A stretch of DNA of 64,000 nucleotides from JANJUB01 sp031386985 (lineage in GTDB: Bacteria > Armatimonadota > Fimbriimonadia > Fimbriimonadales > Fimbriimonadaceae): NCBI GenBank assembly GCA_031386985.1, contig JANNCV010000020.1:186001-250000 (forward strand), read 5' to 3'. A model generated the notes under the pieces. The model was not told the DNA's origin. It was given only the letters and a program-made list of their open reading frames with translations, and ran no database searches. How positions within the stretch are numbered: position 1 is the stretch's first letter; each line of letters opens with the position of its first letter. Shown in pieces: positions 24,838 to 33,194 of the stretch. The position numbers and the translations under genes are program-made.

Positions 24838-26010
24838 CCGCTCAATCTCTTCCGGCGAATTATAGTGAGCCATGCTCACCCGGGTGACCCCGAGTTCGGT
24901 ATCAATCCCACAAGCTACACACATTCGATAGGCATACATATGCCCATAACGAATGCCGATATTGGCGGTGCGAGTGGCTTCGCAAATCTCATCGGGTCTG
25001 AGTTTTGAACTCAGAAACGAGATCGTGCAGACTCTTTCGCGTCCGCTTGTCCTGGGGCCGACGACCGTCACTCCCGGTTTGGAGTTGAGTAAACTCAGAA
25101 GTCGCTCTTGCAACGGAAGTTCGAATGAAGTCAGTAACTGCCAAGCCCGATTGATATCGGTCCAGGTTAGATTCAAGGAACCCGACAAAAATTCAAAATA
25201 GGTACCGAGCCCCAGGAGCCCGGCACAACCTTCGTGGTTAGGCCCACCCAGTTCAAATTTGTACACATCGGCGGGCAAAAAGAAATGGTTGGGCCCCTCA
25301 AGTTCGGCCCAGCGTTCAGTGCGCCCGAAAAGGGCGGCCATGTGGGGCCCGAAGACCTTGTAAGTCGAATATACGTACCAATCCGCCCCGAAATCTTGCA
25401 CATCCATCGCCCGATGCGGCGCGTAAGCCACGCCATCCACCACGGAAATCGCCCCGCTATCTCGGACTACCTGGCAAATGGCCTTCGCGTCAACTATCTC
25501 TCCAAGCAAATTCGAAACGTGGGGGAATGCGACAATTTTTGTGCGTTCGCTCATCATCGCCTCAAGCTCCGCGAGTTCGCACTGATAGGTCAAAGGGTCA
25601 ATCTTCCAGGTCTTGATAACGATGCCCAACCGGGCAAGTTTTTCCCAAGGGCCAGCGTTAGCTTCATGAGCGGTTTCGCAGATAATGATTTCATCGCCGG
25701 GCTGGAGGTTGCGGCTGTAGCATTCGGCAAGCATCGAAACGAGTTGAGTGCAAGATGGTCCGAGGGCGACCTCGCCAATGCCAACCCCATTCATGAAGAG
25801 ATTGACAAAATCGTGAGCTCGCGCGACGGTTTCTGTGGCCCTTTCGGCTACCTCGTATGGCGCTCCAAGTTGCACGTATGACGTCAGCATATAATCGCGA
25901 ATTGCATTCGCAACGCAAAGCGGTACCTGTGATCCGCCCGCATTTTCTAGGTAAACGGTTTCTCCTGAAAGGGCGGGAAACTGGGCACGGACTTCTGCCA
26001 GCGTCGGCAT
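24808..26010 (-). CDS. Class V PLP-dependent enzyme, cysteine desulfurase-like
   Basis: 400 residues. Fold type I aminotransferase class V with TVYLENAGGSQVPL at the start, CETAHEANAGPWEKLAR (about 125), PLP-contact SVVDGVAYAPHRAMDVQDFGADWYVYSTYKVFGPHMAALFGR with the Schiff-base Lys in TYKVFGP (about 224), and CTISF, IGIRYGHMYA towards the end. It belongs to the desulfurase-like subfamily often annotated as cysteine desulfurase family, but no IscU or thiolation partner is adjacent, so the substrate is not known. Start ATG overlaps the pagL-like stop (TAATG). Convergent with cinA, 30-base overlap. Cytosolic. Confidence 0.85.
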   Translation of the reverse strand: MPTLAEVRAQFPALSGETVYLENAGGSQVPLCVANAIRDYMLTSYVQLGAPYEVAERATETVARAHDFVNLFMNGVGIGEVALGPSCTQLVSMLAECYSRNLQPGDEIIICETAHEANAGPWEKLARLGIVIKTWKIDPLTYQCELAELEAMMSERTKIVAFPHVSNLLGEIVDAKAICQVVRDSGAISVVDGVAYAPHRAMDVQDFGADWYVYSTYKVFGPHMAALFGRTERWAELEGPNHFFLPADVYKFELGGPNHEGCAGLLGLGTYFEFLSGSLNLTWTDINRAWQLLTSFELPLQERLLSLLNSKPGVTVVGPRTSGRERVCTISFLSSKLRPDEICEATRTANIGIRYGHMYAYRMCVACGIDTELGVTRVSMAHYNSPEEIERLISVLDPIL

Positions 26011-26582
26011 TAGAACTTCACTCCGAAGGTGATCAGCGTCTGATTTTGACCCTGGTTGTTCCCCTGAAAGCCTGCATTCGAAATGTGAAAGAAGCGAGCA
26101 CCGACATAGTAGGTTACGGACGAAGACTTCAAAGCTAAGCCGATCCCTAGCATCGGAGTTGAGCTTAAGCGCCCCGAAAGGTCTACCGTTCGCTGATCGG
26201 CATATTGCAACCCCATTCCAATATCGAAGTAGAAACTGACGGGTTTATTGGGGGTCAGTTCATAGCGCGCAAACTGCAATATCCCATAAGCCTCGGTGCC
26301 GTTTGGAGGCTGCTCGCTTGCGCCCGGGCTCACGCTTCGGTGGTAATAACCTTCAACGTAAAGCTTGGGCTTAAGGCGTCCCCAGCGCAGAAAGTGGGGC
26401 GCATCCAGCACGACTCCTAGCCCAATTCCGTGCGCCCGGCGAGGGTCCTCGCTACCCAAGAACTCGGGAATGGCTCGCCCTGCAAAACCCTCAAAATAAA
26501 CTGACTGAGGGGCCAACCGCGGGGCCGGATGTAGCAATGTGAGGAAGGCAAATGAAGGCAAAAAGAACACGGGGGTTGCCAA
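26010..26582 (-). CDS. Acyloxyacyl hydrolase / lipid A 3-O-deacylase (PagL)-like outer-membrane protein
   Basis: 190 residues: hydrophobic N-terminus consistent with a signal peptide, then an eight-strand-like beta barrel ending in Phe. The C-terminal RFFHISNAG motif (His166, Ser168, Asn169) is the catalytic signature of PagL, which removes the 3-O acyl chain from lipid A in the outer membrane. The third catalytic residue of PagL, a Glu about 12 positions after the Ser, is not found here; that stretch reads NNQGQNQ. It may use another residue or be a non-catalytic relative. TTG start, or GTG four codons later. It implies lipid A in the outer membrane. Divergent from der. Confidence 0.72.
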   Translation of the reverse strand: MATPVFFLPSFAFLTLLHPAPRLAPQSVYFEGFAGRAIPEFLGSEDPRRAHGIGLGVVLDAPHFLRWGRLKPKLYVEGYYHRSVSPGASEQPPNGTEAYGILQFARYELTPNKPVSFYFDIGMGLQYADQRTVDLSGRLSSTPMLGIGLALKSSSVTYYVGARFFHISNAGFQGNNQGQNQTLITFGVKF

Positions 26583-26606
26583 AGATGGTACCTTGAAGGT
26601 TCCCCA

Positions 26607-27962
26607 ATGAGTTCAAAACTTCCAGTTGTGGTCATTGTTGGACGCCCAAACGTGGGCAAATCCACTATGTTTAACCGCCTAATTAGGCGGCGCGTAGCTG
26701 TAGTTGAAGATACCCCCGGGATCACCCGCGACCGCCTTTATGCCGAGACCGAATGGCGCGGCTGTAAGTTCACGATGGTGGATACGGGCGGCATCCTTTT
26801 CTCGGATGACGACCCCCTTATTGAGCAGATAAAGGTCCAAGCCGAAGTCGCCATTGCCGAAGCCGATGTGGTTCTTTTCATGGCGGATGCGACGGCGGGC
26901 GTTACCCCCGACGACCGCGACTTGGCGAATCAGTTGCGGGGCCTACTCAAGCCTATTTTTATCATCGTCAATAAGGCCGATAATCCTCAGCGTGATTCTT
27001 TCGCGTCGGAGTTTTATGAGCTTGGTTTGGGCGATGTATGGCCCGTTTCTGGTCTTCACGGCAGAGGCGTTGCCGATGTATTGGACGAAGTTGTCGCGAT
27101 GCTCCCGCGAACTGAAGAGTTGGAGGATCATCGCGACGAAATTCGGTTAGCAATTGTGGGGCGACCCAATGTGGGCAAATCGAGCTTGCTCAACGCGTTC
27201 ACGGGTGAGCAGCGATCCATCGTGAGCAACATCCCCGGTACCACTCGCGACGCGATTGATACGATGATTGAGTACAAGGCCGAGCGGTTTCGCCTGATTG
27301 ATACCGCCGGTATTCGGCGGCGAGGCAAAATTCAGGGGACGGTGGAATATTACATGGTAAACCGCGCCACCCGGGCTCTGGAAAGAGCGGGCTGTGCGTT
27401 GGTGGTTGTGAACGGCGAAGAAGGCTTGACCGACGGCGATAAGCGTATTGCCAAGCTTGCCCACGATGCGGGAAAAGCTTGCGTTTTTTGCGTCAATAAG
27501 TGGGATCTGGTCGAACCCGGCGACTCCCTGGTGAACACCAAATCGCCTGCGAAAAAAGCCCTGATCGAGACCATTCGAAACGAAATTCCTGAGCTCGATT
27601 ACGCGCCAATCGTGTTTTCTAGTGCCTTGGAGGGGCTCGGCTTGGAGCCCTGCCTGAGAACGGTTCTAACCTCAATGGAGAATTATGCGTTCCGAATATC
27701 GACGGGATCCCTCAATCGTCTGATTTCGGATGCGATGTTCCGCCGACCCTACACGAGCAAGGGGCGGGCGTTTAAGGTGTATTACTCCACGCAAGTTTCG
27801 ACCCAACCGCCAACGTTCGTGCTCTTTTGCAACAACCCCGATTTGATGCACTTTTCGTATGAACGGTATCTTATGAATCAGATCAGAAGAGCCCATGCGC
27901 TCCCTGGAACCCCAATAAGGGTTATCGCAAGGTCGAGCCACGAGCGGAAAGGCGAAAAGTAG
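26607..27962 (+). CDS. der: Ribosome biogenesis GTPase Der (EngA)
   Basis: 451 residues. Essential tandem GTPase for 50S subunit assembly. First G domain: GRPNVGKST (about 11), DTPG-type switch TPGITRDR, DTGG, NKAD (about 124). Second: GRPNVGKSS (about 185), NIPGTTRDAID, DTAGIRRRG, NKWD (about 302). C-terminal KH-like domain (GRAFKVYYSTQVSTQPPTFV, FSYERYLMNQIR). Cytosolic. Divergent from pagL with 24 bases between, convergent with the EEP-family gene. Confidence 0.97.
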   Translation: MSSKLPVVVIVGRPNVGKSTMFNRLIRRRVAVVEDTPGITRDRLYAETEWRGCKFTMVDTGGILFSDDDPLIEQIKVQAEVAIAEADVVLFMADATAGVTPDDRDLANQLRGLLKPIFIIVNKADNPQRDSFASEFYELGLGDVWPVSGLHGRGVADVLDEVVAMLPRTEELEDHRDEIRLAIVGRPNVGKSSLLNAFTGEQRSIVSNIPGTTRDAIDTMIEYKAERFRLIDTAGIRRRGKIQGTVEYYMVNRATRALERAGCALVVVNGEEGLTDGDKRIAKLAHDAGKACVFCVNKWDLVEPGDSLVNTKSPAKKALIETIRNEIPELDYAPIVFSSALEGLGLEPCLRTVLTSMENYAFRISTGSLNRLISDAMFRRPYTSKGRAFKVYYSTQVSTQPPTFVLFCNNPDLMHFSYERYLMNQIRRAHALPGTPIRVIARSSHERKGEK

Positions 27963-27992
27963 CCTACCAAACGAACTGGCAACTTCCTATTC

Positions 27993-28994
27993 CTAGCGCT
28001 CAGGAATCTCAAACCACGCCACCATCGCCCGATGGTCTGACACCACGTCCGGGAGAATATCGCATCGAACCGAGCGAATCCCGCGACTGAACAGAAAATC
28101 GGAGCATTGATTCGGAAGGGTGCTCGTGAGCGTGTATCCAAACCCGCGGCCGGATGCACGGAATGCGTCTGTCCAAGTTGCCGTAAGACGCTGGTAGTTT
28201 GGTCCGAAAGGTTGCTCGTTCAGGTCGCCCCCGGCGATTGACGGGATGGGCGACTTTGCGAGGTCTGCCAAAGCACTGAACTGAGCGGTTCTAACTTTGG
28301 CGAGCAGATCGAGTTGCCATATCAGCTTTCCCAGGCCGTAGCGCCCGGTGTGGCCGGGCGAAAAGTGAGCGGTGTACAGATTCAATTTGACGCCTCTAAC
28401 CTTAGCCACAACAGCAGTGATAGATTTGTGATCGGTTACATTTTTTTCGTGCGGCATTTCGGGCAGCTCTATGAGACATTGGTTCAAGACCTCGCCACGT
28501 ACGGCTACAATTTCGAAAATCGCGTTGTGCATGCGGTACGGAGCGAGGGCAAGGGCTAGGCTCGGCGGCATGCCGCCGGGGTGAACGATGGGGCCGGCCT
28601 CTTGGATGAAGAGGATGTCCGGGGATTCTCGCTCAATCAAAGCCGCGACTCGATCCGATCCGGCTAGACCGTGCTGCATGTTTAGGGTCATCACTTTGAG
28701 GTGGCTTGGCTTGGGGGCTTCACGGCTTCCGGTTGCCGGGAAGGAAACAATCACGCCAGGAATAACACAGGCAAGGATTGGCAACAACTTCCTTCGAAAC
28801 ACGATACTCTTGAACCCCAGCGCCACAAGCGGCAATAAGGCCAGGATGATGAACATGAGGTCGGGGATGATGGCGACGAGCTGGAAAAACCACCCCGCGC
28901 CCCACGCGCCTAGGCGCGTGACTTGAAGGAAACCCATGAGGAGTGCCCACAACCAGAGGATCCGCAACATCCTCAGATGTAACGCTAAACCCAC
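27993..28994 (-). CDS. Membrane-anchored endonuclease/exonuclease/phosphatase (EEP) family protein
   Basis: 333 residues. Two or three N-terminal membrane helices (about residues 9-80), then an EEP domain: KVMTLNMQHG (first metal site), DILFIQEAG (catalytic Glu), GGDLNEQPFGPNYQ (Asp/Asn), VSDHRAMVAWFEIP (final Asp-His). The layout resembles the membrane-tethered EEP proteins whose domain faces the outside and may act on phospholipids, sugars or DNA; the true substrate cannot be read. GTG start at 28994, or ATG at 28970 eight codons later. Divergent from the methyltransferase gene. Confidence 0.85.
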   Translation of the reverse strand: MGLALHLRMLRILWLWALLMGFLQVTRLGAWGAGWFFQLVAIIPDLMFIILALLPLVALGFKSIVFRRKLLPILACVIPGVIVSFPATGSREAPKPSHLKVMTLNMQHGLAGSDRVAALIERESPDILFIQEAGPIVHPGGMPPSLALALAPYRMHNAIFEIVAVRGEVLNQCLIELPEMPHEKNVTDHKSITAVVAKVRGVKLNLYTAHFSPGHTGRYGLGKLIWQLDLLAKVRTAQFSALADLAKSPIPSIAGGDLNEQPFGPNYQRLTATWTDAFRASGRGFGYTLTSTLPNQCSDFLFSRGIRSVRCDILPDVVSDHRAMVAWFEIPER

Positions 28995-29010
28995 GGTTTT
29001 GGTGCCGAGG

Positions 29011-29016
29011 TAGGCT
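29011..29016 (+). promoter_or_regulatory. -10 box of a probable leaderless promoter (methyltransferase)
   Basis: TAGGCT ends seven bases before the ATG at 29024; no Shine-Dalgarno sequence is seen. Confidence 0.3.
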
Positions 29017-29023
29017 CAATGCC

Positions 29024-30190
29024 ATGCGGGACGAAGCACTAGCGGCATCAAAGGGGCTGAACCCGACCCCCGCAAATCTCGAACGCCTCACCAAAATCTA
29101 TGGGATTGAGATCATCCGCTGGGCATTTTCGCAATGGGGATTGCGCGATCGGGCCAGGGCTAAGTTTCAGAAAGCTGGCGAAATGCTCTTTGATCGAGAG
29201 GCCTTGGAAATGGCCACGCATGAACAGGTTGCCGCCTTTCACGCATCTCTGTTTCCGCCGGGAGTTAAGGTTGCGGATTTGACTTGCGGAATCGGGGCGG
29301 ACCTGATTGCCTTGGCCCGTGATCGAGAGGTCATCGGATTCGAACTCGATCCGGTTCGCGCCGAATACGCCCGGAACAACCTAGCTGTTCATGGCTTGGC
29401 AGCAAAGGTTCACGGTGAAGACAGCCTGCAAGCAGAAAGAGATTGGGAGTTCGCGTTTGCCGATCCGGCGCGCCGGACCTCTCTTCAAGGCGGGAGCCGC
29501 CGCGTTTCGCGGGACGGATCGGCTTATCTCCCTTCGTTAGACAGCCTACTTGAGCACTTTTCAAACTTGACCGGATGGCTTATCAAACTCAGCCCTCTCC
29601 TTGCCGATACGACTTTGAACGGGCTCGGCGAGACCCAGATCTTTGTTTCCCACGAAGGGGAATGCAAGGAGGTGCTGTGTACAAATCTTCCCTTGCCCGA
29701 GTGTATCGAGGCGGGCATCTGGGCGTATCAAGTTGAGAGTGGGTCGTGGCTCAGCTGTGCCCCCGCTGGGGACGAGACTTGTTCCCTAGTTCAGTCGGAG
29801 CCCGGGCAAGCTAGAGCCGGAGAATCTCTTTATGAGGCTGACCCTGCCGCCATTCGATCTCACGGCTTGCCAACGCTTTGCGCGCACTTTAACATGGAGC
29901 CCCTGGGCGACAGCAATGGATACCTCATCGGCTCGTCCGGCGCGAGAAGCCCTTGGCTGAGGGAGTTTGAGATTCTTGCCGCGCCAGAAAACGAGCGGCT
30001 CCTCAAAATGGCCATTGCTGAGCTTGCGCCAAAGCGAATCATCGTCAAGCAGCGCGGCTGCGATCTTGACCCGGTCATGGTTGGGCGGAAATTACTGCCA
30101 AAGCCTTTCAAAAACGGCCCCGCGCTTCATGTAATCGCATATCCGGTAGGAAAATCGGTCCGATATGTGGTCGCAAGCTCACATTCCTAA
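29024..30190 (+). CDS. Class I SAM-dependent methyltransferase with THUMP-like domain
   Basis: 388 residues. N-terminal helical part (1-75), Rossmann methyltransferase core (VADLTCGIGADLIALAR with the SAM-binding GxG, VIGFELDPVRAEYARNNL, FADPARRT as motif IV), and a C-terminal THUMP-like domain (about 290-385, KRIIVKQRGCDLDPVMVGRKL and RYVVASSH). Proteins of this design are typically annotated as class I SAM methyltransferases with a THUMP-like domain; an RNA substrate is likely. Start at 29024 avoids overlap with the divergent EEP gene; the frame is open to 28943. Confidence 0.85.
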   Translation: MRDEALAASKGLNPTPANLERLTKIYGIEIIRWAFSQWGLRDRARAKFQKAGEMLFDREALEMATHEQVAAFHASLFPPGVKVADLTCGIGADLIALARDREVIGFELDPVRAEYARNNLAVHGLAAKVHGEDSLQAERDWEFAFADPARRTSLQGGSRRVSRDGSAYLPSLDSLLEHFSNLTGWLIKLSPLLADTTLNGLGETQIFVSHEGECKEVLCTNLPLPECIEAGIWAYQVESGSWLSCAPAGDETCSLVQSEPGQARAGESLYEADPAAIRSHGLPTLCAHFNMEPLGDSNGYLIGSSGARSPWLREFEILAAPENERLLKMAIAELAPKRIIVKQRGCDLDPVMVGRKLLPKPFKNGPALHVIAYPVGKSVRYVVASSHS

Positions 30191-30421
30191 AAGCGATTCT
30201 GAGCTTTTGGGCGTAAGGCTCAAACGGTGAGCCAGTTCGAACACGCCTCAAAGAGCGAGAACGCTTTCCGGTTGAAACCGTGGCAGCATCCGGAGCAACG
30301 CAAAACGAGCCAACAAAGTACAGCCGACCTTCACACTTTGCCAAGTGAGAGGGTCGGGTTGATCCACAGAACGGCGAAGCCCCGAACGCGGAGCACCGAA
30401 CAGTTCCGAACGCCCGAACTC
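30191..30421. other. Gene-free stretch between the methyltransferase and the S9 peptidase
   Basis: 231 bases between convergent genes. Contains four CGAAC units in about 40 bases (near 30376-30420) and a weak stem GAGCTT/AAGGCTC just after the methyltransferase stop. No frame here shows family features. It may be a decayed gene or repeat remnant. Confidence 0.4.
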
Positions 30422-32437
30422 TTAAGTAACCTTCAAATGCCGTTCCCACCACGCCAAGATCTCGCCCAACCGATGAATTCTTAAATCAGGCGGACCCGTT
30501 CTTGAGAGACCGTGGAAGGTGCTCACCGGGTAGCGAATGAAGCGCGCTTCAATCTGCTCGTGGCAAAGCGCTCCGTAAATCTGCTCGCTCTGCTCGATGT
30601 TGCACCGGAGGTCGCCTTCGGAGTGGATGATCAACATGGGCGTTTTTACGTTTTTGAAATACTTGATCGGCGATTGATCCCAGAGTGCGGTGATATCACC
30701 GAAGAACACGCCGGGCCAATATTGATCTTCCGGCGTGATGAAATCGCTTGTGCCGCCGAAATTGGCAAGATTTGACACGCATCGGTCGGTAATCGCGGCT
30801 TTGAAATCGTTGGTATGCCCAACAACCCAGTTCGTCATGTAGCCGCCGTAGCTTCCGCCCATCACCCCCATTTGACCGGGATGAATATAGGGTTGATGTT
30901 GCATCCAACGGACGACGGTCTGAATATCTTCCCAATCTCTGTCACCCCATTTTCCTTGGATGGCCTTGCAATGGTTCTCACCGTAGCCTTTGGAGCCCCG
31001 CGGATTTGAGTAGACCACGACGTATCCTTGAGCCGCCAAAAGTTGGAACTCATGAAAAAACCCGACGCCATATTGAGCATGCGGCCCACCGTGGATCTCG
31101 AGCACAACCGGGTAGCGCTTGGGGGCAAGATATTCGGTTGGCAACATAACCCAGGCATGCACTTTTTGGCCATCGTCCGAGTCAAGCCACATTTCTTCGG
31201 GTTTGGAGAGCTTCAGCTCTTCGAGGAGTTCAGCGTTGTAAGAAGTAAGCAACTCAGGCTCATCTTGGTGTTTACTGATGTCGTAAACCGCAATCTCTAC
31301 GGGCTTCAGGGTGGTTCCGAAGACGCATGCGATTTTTTCGCCGTCAGCGCTCAGGTTGCCCATCAAAGTGACGTGCTTACCCTTAGCCAGAACCTGCAAA
31401 CCACCCTTTTCAACCTCGACAAAGCCGATTTGGGTTTCACCGTGATGACCGACGCTTACGTAGATAGCCTTGCTATCGGGCGACCATTCCACGACGGCAT
31501 CGGCGGCCATTACACGGGTGTCACTCATCGTGCCGGTGGTGAGACAGTAATCGTCATTAAGCGTAAGGCATCGGCCTTCTCCGCCGTCGGATGGGATCAC
31601 CCACAGGCGATCATTAAGGCATCCCCAACCGGCGTCGTCATCGTTGCCCAAAAAAGCGATCTGCTTGCCGTTAGGTGACCATTTGAGGGTTCCCTTTGTG
31701 CCAAATGGGATTCCCTTGAGCTCCCAAACTTGCCCGTCTTCGATCGTGACGCGGACAACGCGGATATCAGCTTTCTCAAACGTTGGTCGCTTTCCTCGGG
31801 GATGGCCGATCACGAGTTCTTTTGAATCGGGCGACCAATCGAAGCTGTAATCGCCCATCACGCACTCAGCAAAAACAATCTTGTGCTCGCCCGTCGCAAC
31901 GTTTACAACGTAAACGGCAAAGCGCTGGTCCAGGAAATAGCCATCATCATCCAACCGGTACCAATCCTTGGTGATAATGCGCGGCGGGGTGGAGAGGCCC
32001 TTTTCTTTGCGCTCCTTTTCCGCGCCCTCGGTCCAAAGGGCATCGGTCTCGCGGAAGGTGAATGCAATCCATTTAGAGTCGGGCGACCACGCGATTCCGC
32101 CGATGCTGCCTTCGGGAAGGCCTGTCAATTTTTGCGCCTCGCCTCCGCTGGTGTTTATCGTGAAGATCTGGGGTTTCTTGCCTTCGCGTCCGCTGATGAA
32201 GGCAATTTTGGAACCATCTTTGGACCATCGCCCACTCCCGGCCCCGCCTTCTCCGCTCGTCCATTGTTGGGTGTGCCCCTCCATGTCCACAGTGAACAGG
32301 TTAGAAACATATTTATTTTTGTCGGTGTCAACGTGCTTCTTTCCAAAGAGAATGCGCGTCCCATCCGGGCTCATTTGAGCGTCGCCGATGAAGTGGAGGC
32401 GCAACAAATCCTCGGCAATGATAAGTCTTTTGGGCAT
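30422..32437 (-). CDS. S9 family peptidase (acylaminoacyl/dipeptidyl peptidase type)
   Basis: 671 residues without signal peptide. Residues 1-400 form a beta propeller of TolB/PD40-like repeats (QMSPDGTRILFGK, RWSKDGSKIAFIS, AWSPDSKWIAFTF, WSPDSKELVIGH, KWSPNGKQIAFLG, EWSPDSKAIYVSV); residues 420-671 the alpha/beta hydrolase: catalytic Ser in GGSYGGYMTNW (about 538), Asp in HSEGDLRCN (about 617), His in STFHGLSRTGPPDLR (about 650). It should cut short peptides or acyl-amino acids in the cytosol. ATG start with TAACCT six bases upstream. Transcribed towards the methyltransferase; the YqaE pair lies upstream on the same strand. Confidence 0.92.
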   Translation of the reverse strand: MPKRLIIAEDLLRLHFIGDAQMSPDGTRILFGKKHVDTDKNKYVSNLFTVDMEGHTQQWTSGEGGAGSGRWSKDGSKIAFISGREGKKPQIFTINTSGGEAQKLTGLPEGSIGGIAWSPDSKWIAFTFRETDALWTEGAEKERKEKGLSTPPRIITKDWYRLDDDGYFLDQRFAVYVVNVATGEHKIVFAECVMGDYSFDWSPDSKELVIGHPRGKRPTFEKADIRVVRVTIEDGQVWELKGIPFGTKGTLKWSPNGKQIAFLGNDDDAGWGCLNDRLWVIPSDGGEGRCLTLNDDYCLTTGTMSDTRVMAADAVVEWSPDSKAIYVSVGHHGETQIGFVEVEKGGLQVLAKGKHVTLMGNLSADGEKIACVFGTTLKPVEIAVYDISKHQDEPELLTSYNAELLEELKLSKPEEMWLDSDDGQKVHAWVMLPTEYLAPKRYPVVLEIHGGPHAQYGVGFFHEFQLLAAQGYVVVYSNPRGSKGYGENHCKAIQGKWGDRDWEDIQTVVRWMQHQPYIHPGQMGVMGGSYGGYMTNWVVGHTNDFKAAITDRCVSNLANFGGTSDFITPEDQYWPGVFFGDITALWDQSPIKYFKNVKTPMLIIHSEGDLRCNIEQSEQIYGALCHEQIEARFIRYPVSTFHGLSRTGPPDLRIHRLGEILAWWERHLKVT

Positions 32438-32474
32438 AGTCTAAGGTTACCTTGGCGCACACCACAGATTCACT

Positions 32475-32633
32475 TCAGGAAGTTTCACGGGTGTTAAACA
32501 GGATCGCCGCAATAACCCCTGGAATCCACCCAAGGAGGGTAAGAACCGTCGTCAACACGATCGCTCCGCAACCGCGATCTAACACCGCGAGCGGCGGGAA
32601 AATGATACAAAGCAGAACTCGAATGCATCCCAC
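32475..32633 (-). CDS. YqaE/PMP3-family small membrane protein (UPF0057), 52 residues
   Basis: Two hydrophobic helices with the family core: MGCIRVLLCIIFPPLAVLDR, then GCGAIVLTTVLTLLGWIPGV ending in IAAILFNTRET. The PPLAV and LLGWIPG motifs are those of YqaE/PMP3 proteolipids, linked to membrane potential and stress tolerance. GTG start at 32633 aligns exactly with the start of YqaE. Seven bases separate it from the upstream 70-residue gene on the same strand. Inner membrane. Confidence 0.88.
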   Translation of the reverse strand: MGCIRVLLCIIFPPLAVLDRGCGAIVLTTVLTLLGWIPGVIAAILFNTRETS

Positions 32634-32640
32634 GATAAGT

Positions 32641-32853
32641 TCATACGACGAATTTTAGTCGGGGTTGCGCAATATCAAGTCGAAGGTCCCGTTCAAGCCG
32701 CCCGTTGCTAATCTCGGAGAGGTGAATTGCGGCGAGAGTAGGCCTTTTCAAAAGCGCGCTTAAATACACATGGAACTCTTCGGCTTCGTCTCGAGTGAGT
32801 GAAATCACCACGTCGGAAACGCTTTTTGACTGCTCAAAATCTGTGATTCTCAT
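32641..32853 (-). CDS. Small acidic hypothetical protein, 70 residues
   Basis: MRITDFEQSKSVSDVVISLT followed by DEAEEFHVYLSALLKRPTLAAIHLSEI and a basic-acidic tail. It looks like a small alpha/beta protein with a central helix. Family not recognised. Located directly upstream of and probably co-transcribed with the YqaE-like gene. Codon use and a normal ATG start after GGTTAAGC support that it is real, though no strong ribosome site is present. Confidence 0.6.
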   Translation of the reverse strand: MRITDFEQSKSVSDVVISLTRDEAEEFHVYLSALLKRPTLAAIHLSEISNGRLERDLRLDIAQPRLKFVV

Positions 32854-32949
32854 GCTTAACCTAGACGCTCACAGACTCAAATAGGTCACTAACGTGGGGC
32901 TTCAGGCTCAAAAATGGCATGCGCCGGGTACAATCATTTCAAAGTTCCG

Positions 32950-33192
32950 ATGCACACCGCCTATAACATTCTGCTTGTCTTTTCCGTCATCGTCGCCATT
33001 GTCTTCATTCTGCTCATTATGGTGACGGGCAAAGGGGACGCTATGTCCGGTGGTGGTGGAGTTCGAACGAGTTTTAAGGGCCGAGCAACGATTGAGGACA
33101 TGATTAGCCGAATGACGCTCGGTCTAGGTATTGGTTTTATGGCGGTTATGATCATCCTGGACCTTCTTGGCACCGCGATTTTCAGAAAATAG
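32950..33192 (+). CDS. secG: Protein translocase subunit SecG
   Basis: 80 residues with two membrane helices (YNILLVFSVIVAIVFILLIMV and LGLGIGFMAVMIILDLLGTAIF) joined by a Gly-rich loop GDAMSGGGGVRTSFKGRATIEDMISRMT, the usual SecG layout and size. Auxiliary subunit of the SecYEG channel. Start at 32950 chosen over 32914, which adds 12 polar residues; TACAAT lies 15 bases before it. Convergent with the MFS gene, two bases between stops. Confidence 0.87.
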   Translation: MHTAYNILLVFSVIVAIVFILLIMVTGKGDAMSGGGGVRTSFKGRATIEDMISRMTLGLGIGFMAVMIILDLLGTAIFRK

Positions 33193-33194
33193 GC

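Noticed and set aside
24808..26010. Long plus-strand open frame (215 codons) inside the desulfurase-like gene
   Set aside because: It lies antisense to a gene with clear family motifs, has unlikely composition and no family features.
30108..30452. Minus-strand frame of 114 codons between the methyltransferase and S9 genes
   Set aside because: It is antisense to the end of the methyltransferase gene and rich in Arg and Ser with repeated CGAAC-derived residues; no motif seen.
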